A stretch of DNA of 64,000 nt from Vreelandella sulfidaeris (GTDB lineage: Bacteria > Pseudomonadota > Gammaproteobacteria > Pseudomonadales > Halomonadaceae). The notes beneath the pieces are model-generated. The model was not told where the DNA came from. It saw only the letters and a list, made by a program, of their open reading frames with translations, and searched no databases. The DNA lies in contig AP019514.1 of assembly GCA_007182875.1 (NCBI GenBank), forward strand, positions 806,001 to 870,000, given 5' to 3'. The position numbers and the translations under genes were made by a program. The stretch's first letter is position 1, and each line of letters opens with the position of its first letter. Shown piece by piece: positions 1 through 11,639 of this stretch.

Positions 1-1741
1 CAGTAAGCTTTCGAGGGTGGCATCTTCTGCTCCCTGGCAAGTACTTACCCCGATGCTTACGCTAACGCTGACTCTCGCGCCACAGGGGAGTTTGATCGGT
101 GAACGAATGGCTTGATCGATGCGCGCCACAATGGTTTTTAACGAATCAGTGGCTGCTAGCGAATCTCCGGGCTCAATATTCTCCATGAGGATGATGAATT
201 CATCGCCGCCAAATCGCGCACAGTGGTCACCCGTGCGGGCCAAGTGAACAATCCGTTTAGCAACTTTCTGCAATACAAAATCGCCCGCTTCATGGCCGTA
301 ACTATCGTTAATAGGTTTGAAACGATCCAGGTCGAGCATCAGTAGCGCCAGGCGATTACCGTGCTGACGATTACGTTGCAGCGCACTTTCCGCACAGCGT
401 TTCAAGCCATGGCGATTTAACAAACCGGTCAGCACATCGCTGTTGGCTAGCTGCTCCAACGCTTCGGTGCGGGCGGCGACTTTTGTTCCAGTAAGGCTTC
501 CTGTTTTTTGAGCGCAGCGACCATCGCCGTTTGCGCCTGTTCTTTTGCCGCTTAAGTTCGTTGAAGCGCGATGCCAGGGCAAACGAGAGCAGCAGCATTT
601 CTAGCGCTGAACCAATTTGAATACCGTGCAGAGTAATAAAGTTGGTCGGAAGGATACCCAGATTACGCAGCGCAAAGACCCCCGCGCCTAGCAAAAAGCG
701 ACCATGCAAGGACGAACAGTCGAGCACTTGGTACGCGCCTCAGGCTGCAGTGGCTGCCGCATAGCAGGAGCAGTAAAGCCGCCGTAAAGCCTGTTACATC
801 CATTAGGTGAAGCGCTACGGGAATGGGCAGCAATAGCATGGCAATAACAGCCAGCCAACAGTAGCTGCGAAAGATGCTGAGCAGGTGGTGCCAGCGAGGG
901 CAATAAGCCTTTGTGTTAAGAAAACTTTGCGCAAACAGCGTTCCCGTAGCGGAGGCAAAGGTGAACCCCAGCGCCACAAGGCGGGCCGTATTTTCACCCA
1001 AAAAACTCCAAAACATCAGCGTCCCAATGCCGTTGAACGACAGAATGGCCACCCCAAATCCGGCGACAAAGAGCGTGTAGTGAAGAAAGACACGCTCTTT
1101 TAAACCCAGAAATAGCAGTAAGTTATATAAACCCAATGCCAGCAGCATGCCAAAGTAGGTAGCCAGCCAAAAATTATGACGATCGTTTTGGGCGTAAAAA
1201 GCCTCGGGGGCTATTAGGTGATAGCTGAGCATCTTGCTGCCCGGGCAGCCACATGGGCATACAACGTGACGGTTTCATGGGGGCTAGTTCCAGTGGGAAA
1301 GCAGCCTGACGATGGGCGAGTGCGCGCTGCTCAACGGGTACTGCGCTACCACTTTGCTGCACATCACTGCCCTGTAAGCGTAGCGTGTAAAGAGTAACGT
1401 AATCTAAAAATGGATATTCAAACTGGACTATCCAACGCTGGGCTTCCGGCGAGTCATTATGTATCTGAGTACGCAGCCACACATCGTGCGGGGTATAGCC
1501 GAAATTTAAGTCTTCAGCCTGTTGTGCTTCTTCAAAACGACGAGGTTGGGAAAGTAAATCGTTAAGTGTTACAGGCTGTTCGTCTTCATGCCAAAATTCG
1601 GTATAGGGTGCAAGCGAATAACTCGCTTGGCTTGGCGACGCAGATAGAAGAGTGTTTGCCTGCACACAGGGGGATATAAAAAACCGCAAGCAGCAGTAAT
1701 AAGCCGGTATTAATACCTGCCGTTAAACGTTTTAGTTGCAT
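1..1741 (-). CDS. 7TMR-DISM diguanylate cyclase, C-terminus cut by window edge
   Basis: A membrane diguanylate cyclase that would make c-di-GMP from GTP. From the ATG at 1741 a signal peptide comes first, then a periplasmic 7TMR-DISMED2-like domain (about 1690-1230, with HDVWLRTQIHN), then a seven-helix 7TMR-DISM membrane block (about 1230-720), a short coiled linker and a GGDEF domain. GGDEF is read directly at about 191-205 on the minus strand, so the active-site loop is intact. The frame changes near 1675, 1230, 720 and 550-480, while the domain order stays collinear. I therefore treat it as one gene with sequencing indels. The end of the GGDEF domain lies outside the window. The ligand of the DISMED2 domain cannot be told from sequence. 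Confidence 0.85.
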
Positions 1742-1991
1742 AGGGTACCGCTTTATTAGTTTTTTTAATCCCGTACTTTATTCCCTGGGTTCCCTTGCTT
1801 GTGCCGGATTGCCACCAATCAGCTTGCAGTGTTTAGATTTATCAGTGGCTTAGCAAGATTTCCAGCACTAGCGCGGCAGTGGGACAATGCTTTAAGCAAA
1901 ATACTCTGTGCCACGCGGTAAGCACTTTTAGTGTAGTCGGAGTTTGAAAATCGTAACGTTTAAATCTCTCATTATTAATAAATGATAAGCC

Positions 1992-2854
1992 TTAAAAGAT
2001 AGGACCTAAGTGTTGTGTAATCCGTTGTATGAGTTGCCCGCTGTGACGCCAAAATGCCAGTACAATGGCACGGTCAAAAAGTGCTGCGGGGCGACGCTAG
2101 CCAGTTGACCGCTGGCCATTAATTCACCGACTTGCAGCTGCGGCATCATGCCGTAGCCGATACCCGTTGTGGCTAAACGCACAAACCCTTCTGAGGAAGG
2201 GCAAAGGTGGTAAGGAAAGTGCCCGTGGAAGCCACACTGGGCAAGAAAGCGGTGTTGCAACTGATCATGAGGGCCGAAAACAATGGCCGGTGCACGCTGA
2301 AAGCTCTCAACCGTTGGCCCTTGTGGAAAGTAGCGTTGGATATAGGCCGGTGTGGCTAGCGGGTGGTAGTGCATTTCTCCCAGCGCGACGCAGCGTGCCC
2401 CGGCAATCGGCTGTGGCGTGGCACATAGGCAGGCCGCCACATCGCCATCGCGCAAACGTTTGAGGCCAACATCCTGATCTTCAATGACCAGGTCCAGCAA
2501 TACACCTTCCTCCTGGCAAATAGCGGCGACGGCCTCGGCCCACCAAGTGACCAAGCTATCCGCATTGATGGCGATACGTAGGCGTGGAGACTGATCGTCC
2601 AGCGTAGGCAACGAGCCACGTAGGTCGCGCTCTAATAGCTGCACCTGCTGGTAATGAGTCAACAGACGCTGGCCCGCAGAGGTCGGTGCTAAATGCGGAT
2701 GGCGTACCAGTACTGGCTGACCAAGGCGGATTTCCAAAGCCTTAATGCGCTGGGACACGGCTGACTGTGAAAGCCCTAACACATCGCCTGCACGTTCGAA
2801 CCCGTCACACTCGACCACGGTCGCCAAGGCATGAAGAAGTTTGTAATCCAGCAT
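1992..2854 (-). CDS. argP: LysR-family regulator ArgP (IciA)
   Basis: LysR-type regulator of the ArgP/IciA group, which in E. coli activates the arginine exporter gene argO according to lysine and arginine levels. The N-terminal winged helix-turn-helix is clear (residues 1-65, with GLSQSAVSQRIKALE), followed by a periplasmic-binding-protein-like effector domain. The open frame stops at 2006, but adding one T to the run at 2051-2054 gives the usual ArgP ending (FWRHSGQLIQRITQHL) and moves the stop to 1992, for about 288 residues. It diverges from the imelysin operon. Its probable target, an argO homologue, lies at 18431 rather than next to it, which is an unusual arrangement. Confidence 0.88.
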
Positions 2855-2904
2855 GGCGATTTTCCCAAGGCAGTAAAAATGACATAAAACAAAAAAGATA
2901 ATTA

Positions 2905-2918
2905 AACGGCGGACCGTT
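2905..2918. repeat. Small inverted repeat between argP and the imelysin operon
   Basis: AACGG-CGGA-CCGTT followed by CTTTTT lies in the divergent 200-bp gap between argP and the imelysin operon. It could be an operator or a weak transcription stop. The arms are short and nothing else supports a function. Confidence 0.3.
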
Positions 2919-3055
2919 CTTTTTAATGATCAAATGGGATTGAATCTCATAAGGCAATGAATTACATTTCAGTTAGGCTAGAGCATTACCTCAAGGAGAT
3001 GCCTAGCACTTTATGTGAGTAGCTCCTGTTACGCCACAGCCTAAAGGACACTGTA

Positions 3056-4361
3056 ATGCCCGCCATCATGCTCCGTCGCCCTCTTGCTGGCATTGTTGCG
3101 CTTAGCGCGCTGATGCCTTTGCTCCAGTTGCTGTCGACACCGCTGCTGCTGACACCGCTGGAGACGACACCGTTAGCGCTGACGCCGTGGTTAAACACTA
3201 CGCCGATCTGGCACATGCCAATTACGCTGATGCGCTGAATGCTGCCCAAGCATTGAACGAGCGTATTGACGAATTGCTCGCCAATCCTACTGCCGAGACC
3301 CTGAGCGCAGCCAAGCAAGCCTGGCTGCAGGCGCGGGTGCCTTATCAGCAGAGCGAAGTATTTCGTTTCGGCAATGCCGTGGTAGACGACTGGGAAGGGC
3401 AGCTAAACGCCTGGCCCCTTGACGAAGGCATGATCGATTATGTCGAGGGCGACGACTACCAGCATGAGCTGGGCAATGAAGGCGCCACCGCTAATATCAT
3501 TGCCAATGAGCAAATCACTGTCGGCGGCGAATCCCTGGATGTCAGTGAGATCACCCCAGCGCTCCTGGCCGACCTGAATGAAATTGGTGGTTCGAGGCCA
3601 ACGTCGCCAGCGGCTACCACGCCATCGAGTTTCTACTCTGGGGCAGGATCTCAATGGATTTGAGCAGGGCAGCGGCGAACGACCGGTCAGTGATTTCCAA
3701 ACCGGCGACGACTGCACACATGGCCACTGCGATCGCCGCCGCAGCTATCTGGACGCAGTGTCCGACCTACTCGTCGATGATCTTGAGTGGATGGTGGCCC
3801 AGTGGGCGCCGGAAACTGAGGGTAACTATCGCCAAGAGTTGCTGGCGGAAAGCGATCAGGAGGGCCTGCGCCGTATGCTGTTCGGTATGGGCTCGCTGTC
3901 CCTGGGCGAGCTGGCGGGGAGCGCTTAAAGGTAGCCCTTGAAGCCAACTCTTATGAGGATGAGCACGACTGCTTCAGCGACAATACCCACAACTCCCACT
4001 ACTACAACGGCAAGGGTATTCAGAATATCTACACCGGCAGCTATCAGCGCCTTGATGGTAGTGTGGTAGAGGGCCTTCGCTGCAAGACCTGCTGGCTCAG
4101 GCAGATAGTGAGCTTGCCGATAATCTACGCCAACAGCTTGAGGCCACCATGGCGCGCCTTGATGCTATCAAGCAAGCGGCAGAAGCTGAGAGCTCGCCGA
4201 TGGCGTTTGATATGATGATCGCGCCGGGTAACGAGCAGGGCAGTGAATTGATCAACGAAGCAATTCTCACCCTGGTAGCGCAAACAGGGTCTATCGAACA
4301 GGCCGCCGGCGAGCTGGGCGTTACCTCCCTGCAGCCTGATGACGCCGGTCATCGTTTCTAG
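3056..4361 (+). CDS. Imelysin-family periplasmic iron protein (first copy)
   Basis: Imelysin (peptidase M75-like) protein of about 434 residues, the usual size. These are periplasmic, often iron-regulated proteins of Fur-controlled loci, and their exact role (iron binding or handling) is unsettled. A signal peptide follows the ATG at 3056. Adding one T at 3118-3120 joins it in frame to the mature part that starts APVAVDTAAADTAGDD. The family motif GxHxxE is seen as GYHAIE near 3610-3630, directly after another one-base break at about 3590. Further breaks are near 3900 and 4080. The next gene is a DUF1111 di-haem protein, an order known from Pseudomonas PA4370-type clusters. Confidence 0.87.
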
Positions 4362-4469
4362 ACCCGTCTAGCGTCTACCATGAGCCGCCGGTAGTGTTGC
4401 TATCGAGCGGCTCTGTTGGTTTTGTCGAATGGCTCGTATTCAGAGTACCGACCTTCTCAAGGTATCACC

Positions 4470-5915
4470 ATGTACCGCTTAATCCGTGTCCCGCTAAGCC
4501 GGTTTTCTCTAAGCTGGCTTTCTCTAAGTAGCCTATTGCTGGCCCTGTTGATGGCGCCCTTGCACGCAGCCGAATCACCTATCCAAGATCATCCCATCCA
4601 AACGACGCCCATGAGTGGCGGTGACGGTTCGGTAGAACAGTTCGACCATAATGCTTATTCGCTGCCGCTGGGCAATATGGCCATGACCAAGCGGCTGGAT
4701 TTTAGCGTCGGTAATAGCTTCTTTCGCAACCCTTGGGTGGCGGCGCCTGCCAGCACCGAGGCTCGCGATGGCCTGGGCCCGTTGCTCAACACCAATAGCT
4801 GCCAGGGTGTCACCTCAAGGATGGGCGCGGCCACCCGCCGACAGAAGATGAAAATCCTATCGCGCTGTTTCTGCGGCTCTCGCTGCCCGCTAGCCAAGCA
4901 GATTCGGCGACGCTGGAACAGCGGGGCGCACTGCCGGTGCCTAACTATGGCCTGCAACTGCAAACCGCGGCGATTTCCGGCGCCCAGCCGGAGGGCAAGC
5001 TGGTGATCGACTACCGTCCACGGGAGGTCAGATTTGCCGATGATCATCGTGTCACCCTGCAGGAGCCGATCTACTCGATTGCCGAGCCCGCCTATGGAGA
5101 GCTGCCCGACGCTCTGCAAACCTCGCCGCGGCTGGCACCGCCGATGATTGGCCTGGGCCTGCTGGAGGCAATTCCCGAGGCTGACCTGATCGCTGCCGCT
5201 GACCCCGACGACGCTGATGGGGACGGTATTTCCGGCCGCGCCAATCAGGTGTGGGACATGCGCAGTGGCACCACGGTAGTAGGGCGTTTTGGCTGGAAAG
5301 CCGGTGAGCCCAGTGTTGAGCAGCAAGGCCTGCACGCCTTTGCTGGCGACATGGGGCTAACCTCCAGTTTGGTGCCACACACCGACTGTATGGCGAGCCA
5401 GGGCTGCGATGACTTCCCAAACGGTGGTACGCCTGAAGTTAGCGATGACGTGGCTGACTTCGTCACTTTCTATGCCTCCAGCTTGGCAGTGCCGATGCGA
5501 CGCAATATGAGTGACCCTGGAGTGAAACGGGGTGCTGAGAGATTTAACGCCCTAGGCTGCGCAAGCTGCCATACACCGCGCCAGCATACCGCCGAGGACG
5601 CCCCCGCCCGGCCTTGGCGGGGCAGGAAATATGGCCCTATAGTGACCTGCTGCTCCACGATCTGGGCGAGGCGCTGGCTGATCATCGTAGCGAGTTCAAG
5701 GCCGATGGCCGCGAATGGCGCACTCCGCCGCTGTGGGGATTGGCCTGGCGCAAACGGTGAATCCCCGAGCGGGCTTTCTTCACGACGGTCGAGCCCGCAC
5801 CCTGGAAGAGGCGATTCTCTGGCACGGTGGTGAGGCAGAAAGCGCTACCCAGGGCTATCGCGCATTGCCCGCCGACCAGCGAGCCGAACTTATCCGCTTT
5901 CTTGAATCCCTGTAA
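4470..5915 (+). CDS. DUF1111 di-haem c-type cytochrome (thiol oxidoreductase-like)
   Basis: Periplasmic DUF1111 protein, related to bacterial di-haem cytochrome c peroxidases and often labelled thiol oxidoreductase. The start at 4470 gives a signal peptide cut near LHAAES. Two haem-binding CXXCH motifs are expected. The second is read directly as CASCH near 5560. The first is TGC CAG GGT GTC AC near 4800 and becomes CQGCH if one missing base is restored. Other breaks are near 4850-4930 and 5620-5700. It sits between two imelysin genes, which is the conserved arrangement, so it probably supplies electron transfer for periplasmic iron handling. The real substrate is unknown. Confidence 0.85.
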
Positions 5916-5938
5916 GCCATTGTTGTTAAGGAGTTGAT

Positions 5939-6961
5939 GTGATCGCTTCCCTTCGCCGCTTGAGTCTGCTGGCCTGCGCGCTACTCGCGACGCCGCTTTC
6001 TTTGCTACGGACACCCCTACGCCGCGGGAAATGTGGCACGGCGCGGTGGAATTGCAGTATGCCGAGCTGAGTGCCGCCTCCGAGCGTTTGAGTCCAGCGT
6101 CGCGCGCTTTGCCAAGCCCCTGATGAGGTACTCAGGCAGCGGCTGGAAAACGACTGGCTGAGCGCCTATCAAGCTTGGCAGGCAGTACGTTTTATCCAGT
6201 TTGGCCCGGTCGAGCAGAACAGCCGGGGCTGGCAGCTGCAGTTCTGGCCGGATCGCAAAAATCTGGTGGGCCGCAAGGTAGGCGTGTGGCTAAAAGCAAC
6301 CGACGCTCCGGATGCCCAGGATATAGCCGGTGACAGCGTGGCGATCCAGGGCTTTCCCGCTCTTGAGTACTTGCTCTATGACGACGCCATGGACGAACAG
6401 GCCCTGAACGACCCCAACACCTGTTCGTTGATGCAGGCCATCACCACTCAACTCGCGGATACTACAAGTGCGCTGCATCGCGATTGGCAAGCCTTTGGCG
6501 AGCACTATCTTGATACTGCTAATTACACCGAAACCACACTGGCCAGCGCGATCCAGGCCCTCGAACTACTTGAAGATAAGCGTCTTGGTGAGCCTATGGG
6601 GCTGAAAGGTACACCCGCCAACGGCTACTTGGCCGAAGCGTGGCGTAGCGGACAAACGGTTCGTTTGGTAGAGAGCAGCCTGGAAGGCCTGCGTACCGGC
6701 TTCTTGCCGGGGCTCACTGCACTGTTGCGCGAGGCCGATGCGCTGCCGCTCGCCGAGACGTTTCGTGATCAGTTGGATAAGACGCTCGTTCAGGCCAGCG
6801 AACTGCCGCCGGGCTTGGCGCCTGCTCTTGACGACGAAGAGGCGTTTCGCGGTCTGCAGTCGCTCTACCTCAATATCAGCCAGCTGCGCCATCTGCTGGG
6901 GAACGAGATTGCAAGTGAACTCGGTCTGATGCGTGGCTTTAATTCCAGCGACGGAGATTAA
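5939..6961 (+). CDS. Imelysin-family protein (second copy)
   Basis: Second imelysin-type protein, about 340 residues and shorter than the first. The GTG start at 5939 follows AAGGAG at 5928-5933. A hydrophobic signal sequence (RRLSLLACALLATPLS) follows, with a frame break just after it near 5997 and another near 6095-6120. The mature domain from 6266 on is uninterrupted. The GxHxxE position reads GFPALEYLLY, so the His is replaced by Pro/Ala while Glu is kept, which suggests different metal binding from the first copy. It ends 3 bp before the DUF1513 gene, so the two are probably co-translated. Confidence 0.83.
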
Positions 6962-6964
6962 GCC

Positions 6965-8052
6965 ATGCATCGACGGCAGGTACTCAAAGTGGGGTTGGGA
7001 AGTGTGGCCATGGCGCTGATCCCGCTGAGCTGGGCGCTGCCCGCTCGGGAGGAGGCCGCTTGGTTGTTCAGCGCAGTGGATGACCCCAGTGGAGGGCATT
7101 TCATCGCCGGGGTGGCGTTGGATGGCCAGACCCGCTTTATGATTGAGGTGCCTGAGCGCTGCCACGGCGGCTGCTTACGACCTGATTCGCGCCAGGCGGT
7201 ATTGTTTGCCCGGCGCCCGGGCACGCGGATGTATGTGATCGATGGCGACAGCCGCCAATTAGTTCACACCCTTGCGGCCGGTGAGGGTTATCACTTCTAC
7301 GGGCACGGGGTGTTTGATCTGAGTGGGCGCTACCTGTACGTCACCGCCAATCGCCTGGAGGATAGCGCCGGGCTTGTGCAGGTTTACGATGCTGAAAACG
7401 CCTACACCCATATGCGCGATATGCCGCTGGACGGTATTGGGCCCCATGAGCTTAGGCTGATGCCCGATGGCGACACCCTGGTGATTGGTTTGGGGGCATC
7501 CAGACGCACCCAGACTACGGTCGGGTTAAGCTTAATCTGGACACCATGGCCCCGGCGCTGTTGCTGATGAATCGCCATGACGGCAAGATGCTAGCCCGCC
7601 ACGAACCTTCACACCATCAGCTAAGTTGCCGTCATCTTGACGTGGCGGCGGACGGCACGGTGATCGCTGGCTACCAGTTTGAAGGCCCCGAGTGGGAGAG
7701 CCATCCGCTAATCTGTCGCCTGGATACTGATAGACGTTTCTCTGAGCTGACGCTTGACGATGAGCTGACTGCCAGCTTGAACCACTACATCGCCAGCGTT
7801 GCCTTTAGCCGTGTCTCTGGCAATGTCCTGGTGACGGCCCCTCGCGGCAACCGAGTGCTGCTACTGGATGCCGTGCACGGCAATCTTGTTGCTAACCTAG
7901 CGCTGCCCGACGCTGCTGGTGCGCGGTGCGATGGCACCGGTGGCTTTCTGGTCTCCTCCGGTCAGGGCGGGCTCTATCGTGTAGCCCCTGACTTGGCGAT
8001 ACCCGAACTGCTTGCCAGCCTGGAACTTCGCTGGGATAACCATCTGACATAA
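6965..8052 (+). CDS. DUF1513 beta-propeller protein, last gene of the imelysin operon
   Basis: DUF1513 family, a predicted periplasmic seven-bladed propeller of unknown biochemical function that is found downstream of imelysin genes. The start (MHRRQVLKVGLGS) resembles a Tat-like signal with two arginines. The single frame break is at the G run 7492-7496: a sixth G restores LGGIQTHPDYGRVKLN, a strongly conserved stretch. Otherwise the frame runs cleanly to 8052, giving about 362 residues. Its tight coupling to imelysin 2 suggests one operon from 3056 to 8052. The function is inferred from context only. Confidence 0.85.
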
Positions 8053-8073
8053 CGTTCTGAAATAAAGCGCTGG

Positions 8074-8097
8074 TATAGAACTTTAATATAGAACTTT
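8074..8097. repeat. Two direct copies of TATAGAACTTT
   Basis: TATAGAACTTT occurs at 8074-8084 and again at 8087-8097, a 13-bp period, in the 183-bp gap before the ABC exporter. It could be a regulator site or a chance tandem duplication. No known consensus was recognised. Confidence 0.35.
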
Positions 8098-8235
8098 GAA
8101 ACAGGCCTTAGAAATCGCCTTCTGACACAAGCTGTCAGGCTAGACGTTTGAAGCCAACATGAATGACGCCTTCTTGGTGAGTGACGCTGCTGTTAGACTT
8201 CAGCGCTCTTTACAGGCAGGAAGACAAGGAACCCC

Positions 8236-9882
8236 ATGGAACTGCTGCGCTTAGTATTTCATCATTACCGCTGGCCCTTTTAGGCGCCATTGCTCTGAGC
8301 CTATTGAGCGCTGGCTTAGGGTAGGTGATTGCGTTTATCAACCAGCGGCTTATTGAGGTAGGCAGTATGGCGGCGCTGCCGCAATTTCTAGGCCTGCTGG
8401 CGGTGCTACTGGTGGTCACGCTAAGTACACAATTAGCGCTAACCGTACTGGGGCATCACTTTGTGTTTGATCTGCGCTCACGGCTGGTAAAGCGTATTCT
8501 CGACACCGATATTGAGCGCTTGGAGCAGTTGGGTAACGCCACACTGCTTGCCAGCTTGTCGAGTGATGTGCGCAACATCACCATTGGCTTTGTGCGCCTA
8601 CCCGAGTTGATTCAGGGCGTGGTGCTAACGCTTGCCTCGGTGGCTTATCTGGCCTGGCTCTCGCCGCAGATGGTGGTGATCACCGTGCTATGGATCGCGT
8701 TCACCATGGGCGTGGGTTGGTGGTTGGTCTCTAAGGTATATCGTCATTTTCATCTGGTACGCGAAAGCGAAGACAGTCTCTATAAGGATTTCCAGTCGGC
8801 CATTGAAGGGCGCAAAGAATTGGCGCTGAACCGAGACCGTGCACGGCGCTTTTTGATGAGCGCTATACCGCCAATGCCCGCGACTACCGTTACCACATCA
8901 TCCGCGCCGATACCTACCACCTCAGTGCCAATAACTGGTCTAACATTATGATGTTAGGCGCTATCGGCGTCGTGTTTTTCCTCTCCAATGGCCTGGGTTG
9001 GGCGAACACCACCGTGGCTTCCACCTTTGCGCTGACGCTACTGTTTCTGCGCACGCCGCTAATTCAGGCAGTGGGTGCTTGGCCAACCTTGATTAGTGCA
9101 CAAGTGGCCTTCGATAAATTAAGCAGTTTGGAACTAGCCGAATACCAGCCAAGCTTTGCGGTAGCCGATACGCTGACCGATTGGCAGCGCCTTGAACTAG
9201 AAGAGGTCACCTACCACTACCCGAATACTGCCCAGGGCGAGGGTTTCCAAAGTAGGGCCTCTCAGTATGACCCTTGAGCGCGGTGAGCAGGTATTTCTGA
9301 TTGGCGGTAATGGCAGCGGTAAGTCGACCCTGGCAAGGCTGCTCTCGGGTTATACCGCCCGCAGAGCGGTTCAATTAAGATCGATGGCCAAGTGATTAAT
9401 GCCGACCAGTGGAGGCCTTTCGCGCCCGCTTCGCCAGCGTGTTTACCGACTTCCATCAGTTTGATCAGGCCATGGGCCCTGAAGGGCTATCTGCTGACCC
9501 GCAAGTTATTGATACCTGGCTCGAACGGCTGCAGATGCAGCATAAGTTGCAGTGGGAGGGTGATCGGGTCGTTAATACTCAGCTTTCCCAAGGGCAGCGT
9601 AAGCGCTTGGCGCTGCTGCTAGCGATTGCTGAAAAACGCGATGTCTTACTGCTTGATGAGTGGGCGGCGGATCAAGACCCACAGTTCCGGCGGCTGTTCT
9701 ATCGTGAATTGTTACCGCACTTAAAAGCGATGGGCAAAACCGTGTTTGCTATCAGCCATGACGACAGCTATTTCATCCACGCTGATCGGTTGCTGGAGAT
9801 GTCGAAGGGGCAATTAAGCGAACTGAAAGGCGAGCAGCGTGCGAGAGCAAGTGAAGACGCAGTAGCGCAAATTAATACCTAG
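8236..9882 (+). CDS. Cyclic-peptide/siderophore exporter, fused ABC permease-ATPase (YojI/PvdE type)
   Basis: Inner-membrane half-transporter of the YojI/PvdE/SyrD group with an N-terminal six-helix domain (residues 1-320) and a C-terminal ATPase (residues 340-548). The ATG at 8236 is preceded by AAGGA. Walker A (GNGSGKST) is read at about 9309-9335. A C-loop variant ([14 protein letters not shown]) and Walker B ([13 protein letters not shown]) follow. Frame breaks are near 8280, 8322, 8855, 9250, 9360 and 9410. Members export cyclic peptides or siderophore precursors. Its place beside FhuF, FhuC and FhuB points to siderophore export. The substrate is not shown by the sequence. Confidence 0.85.
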
Positions 9883-9888
9883 TAAGTG

Positions 9889-10686
9889 TTAGGATGTGAC
9901 CTGTTTGGCGCGCTTGCGTGCTTCCAGATCGCAGCCCTCCAGCGGACAAGTACCACACGTATCGAACTCTTCCAATAAGTAGCGCAGGCAGCAGAGCTTG
10001 CGCACTCGCTTAACCTCCTCACTACCCTTGGGCGAAAAGTAACGCACCGGTTGAAATAGCGGGTTGCGCCTGCCGTTGGGCAGAGTTTTGCCTCCAGCAA
10101 CGCTTTGGTCGACTCAATTGCCTGCCGATTAGCAAGAGGATGCTCGGCCAGCGCATTCGCGTAGTAATCCAGGTAACCGCCTGCATTGCTCCAGAAGACC
10201 CGTTGCGCGGCCCCCGAGATCGCCGCTAACTGCTCAATCAGCGGCGCCCAATGCTGCTGAATGAGAGTAGCAAAGCGTTCAAACGGGTCGTGGGTGGTTA
10301 GCGTTGTGCCTTCGTGGAGCAGCCATAGCCGCGACGTGGCGCCTTTTCATTAAAGATAACCTGTAGGTCATCCAACCCCATCGGCAAGTCCCGATTAAGT
10401 AACAGGTTCGCTGTTAACGCAGGAACCGTCAGGGCGCTGAAATGCCACTTTGACCAAATCGATACCACCGCCCGTGGGTCACCGTCTGGGTACTGCTCAG
10501 CGAAGCGGGCGAGATCCTGTTTTAGCCAGTCGGTATCCCGCCAGCGGGCTGTTTTAAATGCTTCCAACGGCGGCGTGCCCCTATTAAGGGCGGCGTAAAG
10601 TTTGCCAACGGCCCGGTGTAACAGGCGTCCAACGAAGGCTCGAACAGTTGCGGCTGATGTAAGGCAAGGGCATAACCGAACTCCAA
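9889..10686 (-). CDS. FhuF-like siderophore-iron reductase
   Basis: Ferric-siderophore reductase of the FhuF family, cytoplasmic, which releases iron from imported siderophores through a [2Fe-2S] cluster. The diagnostic C-terminal motif C-C-x10-C-x2-C is seen as CCLRYLLEEFDTCGTC near 9945-9995. The centre contains WRDTDWLKQDLARF and IWSKWHFSAL, typical of the family. Frame breaks are near 10085, 10300 and 10570. The start is uncertain: GTG at 10686 gives about 266 residues, and no ATG is visible before the Fur-like site at 10726-10742. It converges with the exporter gene, leaving a 6-bp gap. Confidence 0.85.
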
Positions 10687-10725
10687 CACTAGGCGCGGGG
10701 AAAGAAACAGTGGCTTAGGTTAAAC

Positions 10726-10742
10726 GGTAATGACTATCAATT
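10726..10742. promoter_or_regulatory. Fur box upstream of fhuF
   Basis: On the minus strand TGATAGTCATTA matches 11 of 12 bases of the Fur core TGATAATCATTA. A second similar half-site (GAGAATGAG) follows at about 10755-10765. The position just upstream of the leftward fhuF-like gene fits iron repression. Confidence 0.65.
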
Positions 10743-10795
10743 AAAGATATTTGTTGAGAATGAGTGCGCTTTAAATAAGTGCTCAAGCGTTAAAC

Positions 10796-11562
10796 TTATT
10801 GCGCCACAGCGATATTATGCTCTCCGTTGGGGTGCTTCATGACCTGCATCGGTAGGCCATAAATCGCCTCTAAAGTACTACAGCTCATTAATTCACCAGG
10901 GCTGCCATGAGCCAATAGACGACCGCTGTGCAGCGCCATCAACTCGTCGCAGTAACGCGATGCCATGTTGATATCGTGTAACACGATAATCACACCAAGG
11001 TTCAACTCGTCACACAGCTTGCGGATCAGCGCTAATACTTCCATTTGATGCGCGATATCCAGCGCCGCTAGCGGTTCATCCAGCAGCAGAAAACGGCTGC
11101 CCTGGGCGAGTAGCATGGCTAGCCACACCCGCTGGCGCTCGCCGCCGGAGAGTGTGTCGACCAAGCGGTCGGCAAAGGCCTCAGTGTGGGTCAATGCGAT
11201 GGCGCGCTCTACGGCGTCTTTGTCTTTCTGAGTGTGACGACCCAGCAGTCCATGCCATGGGTAGCGACCAAAGCCGACCAACTCGCGGCCGGTCAGGTTC
11301 TCAGCGCTGGGTAAATGTTGAGGTAAATAAGCGACTTGGCGAGCAAATTCACGGTTGCCCCAATCTTTCAGTGGACGCTGATCAAACTCAATTCCCCACC
11401 ACTAATCGACTGTTGCTGTGCCATCAGCTTGATTAACGTCGATTTCCCCGAGCCGTTATGGCCAATCAGGCCGTAAACTTTGCCTTCATGAAAGCTGTGG
11501 TCAATAGGATGTAAAATCGGCTTCCCATTGATTTCAAAGGTGACGCCTTTGACCTCAAACAT
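10796..11562 (-). CDS. fhuC: Iron-siderophore ABC transporter ATPase (FhuC type)
   Basis: Cytoplasmic ATPase of a ferric-siderophore importer, about 256 residues as in FhuC/FecE. The start at 11562 gives MFEVKGVTFEINGKPI. Walker A is GHNGSGKST near 11445. The signature is LSGGERQRVWLA, Walker B is FLLLDEPLAALD, and the switch His lies in VLHDINMASRYCDE. One frame break lies at about 11395 in a G run, then the conserved AYLPQHLPSAENLTGRELV region is read in the other frame. Its membrane partner is probably the FhuB-like gene at 16314, 4.7 kb away. No periplasmic binding protein gene is present in the window. Confidence 0.87.
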
Positions 11563-11597
11563 GAATGACTCCTGGCGATGGGGTTATCAATATTGCT

Positions 11598-11624
11598 CTA
11601 TTCTAGTGCTAATGGTTCTCATTT
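11598..11624. promoter_or_regulatory. Fur-box-like site upstream of fhuC
   Basis: On the minus strand ATGAGAACCATTAGCACTA lies 36 bp upstream of the fhuC start. The first 13 bases resemble the Fur core ATGATAATCATTA. Almost the same sequence, including the extra GCACTA tail, occurs at 16167-16193 before the siderophore-interacting gene, which supports a shared regulator. Confidence 0.6.
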
Positions 11625-11639
11625 TTAACAGAAAAGTGA

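Noticed and set aside
885..1103. Short plus-strand frame inside the first cyclase gene
   Set aside because: It lies opposite the 7TMR-DISM membrane segment and has no family resemblance; it is a shadow of the real gene.
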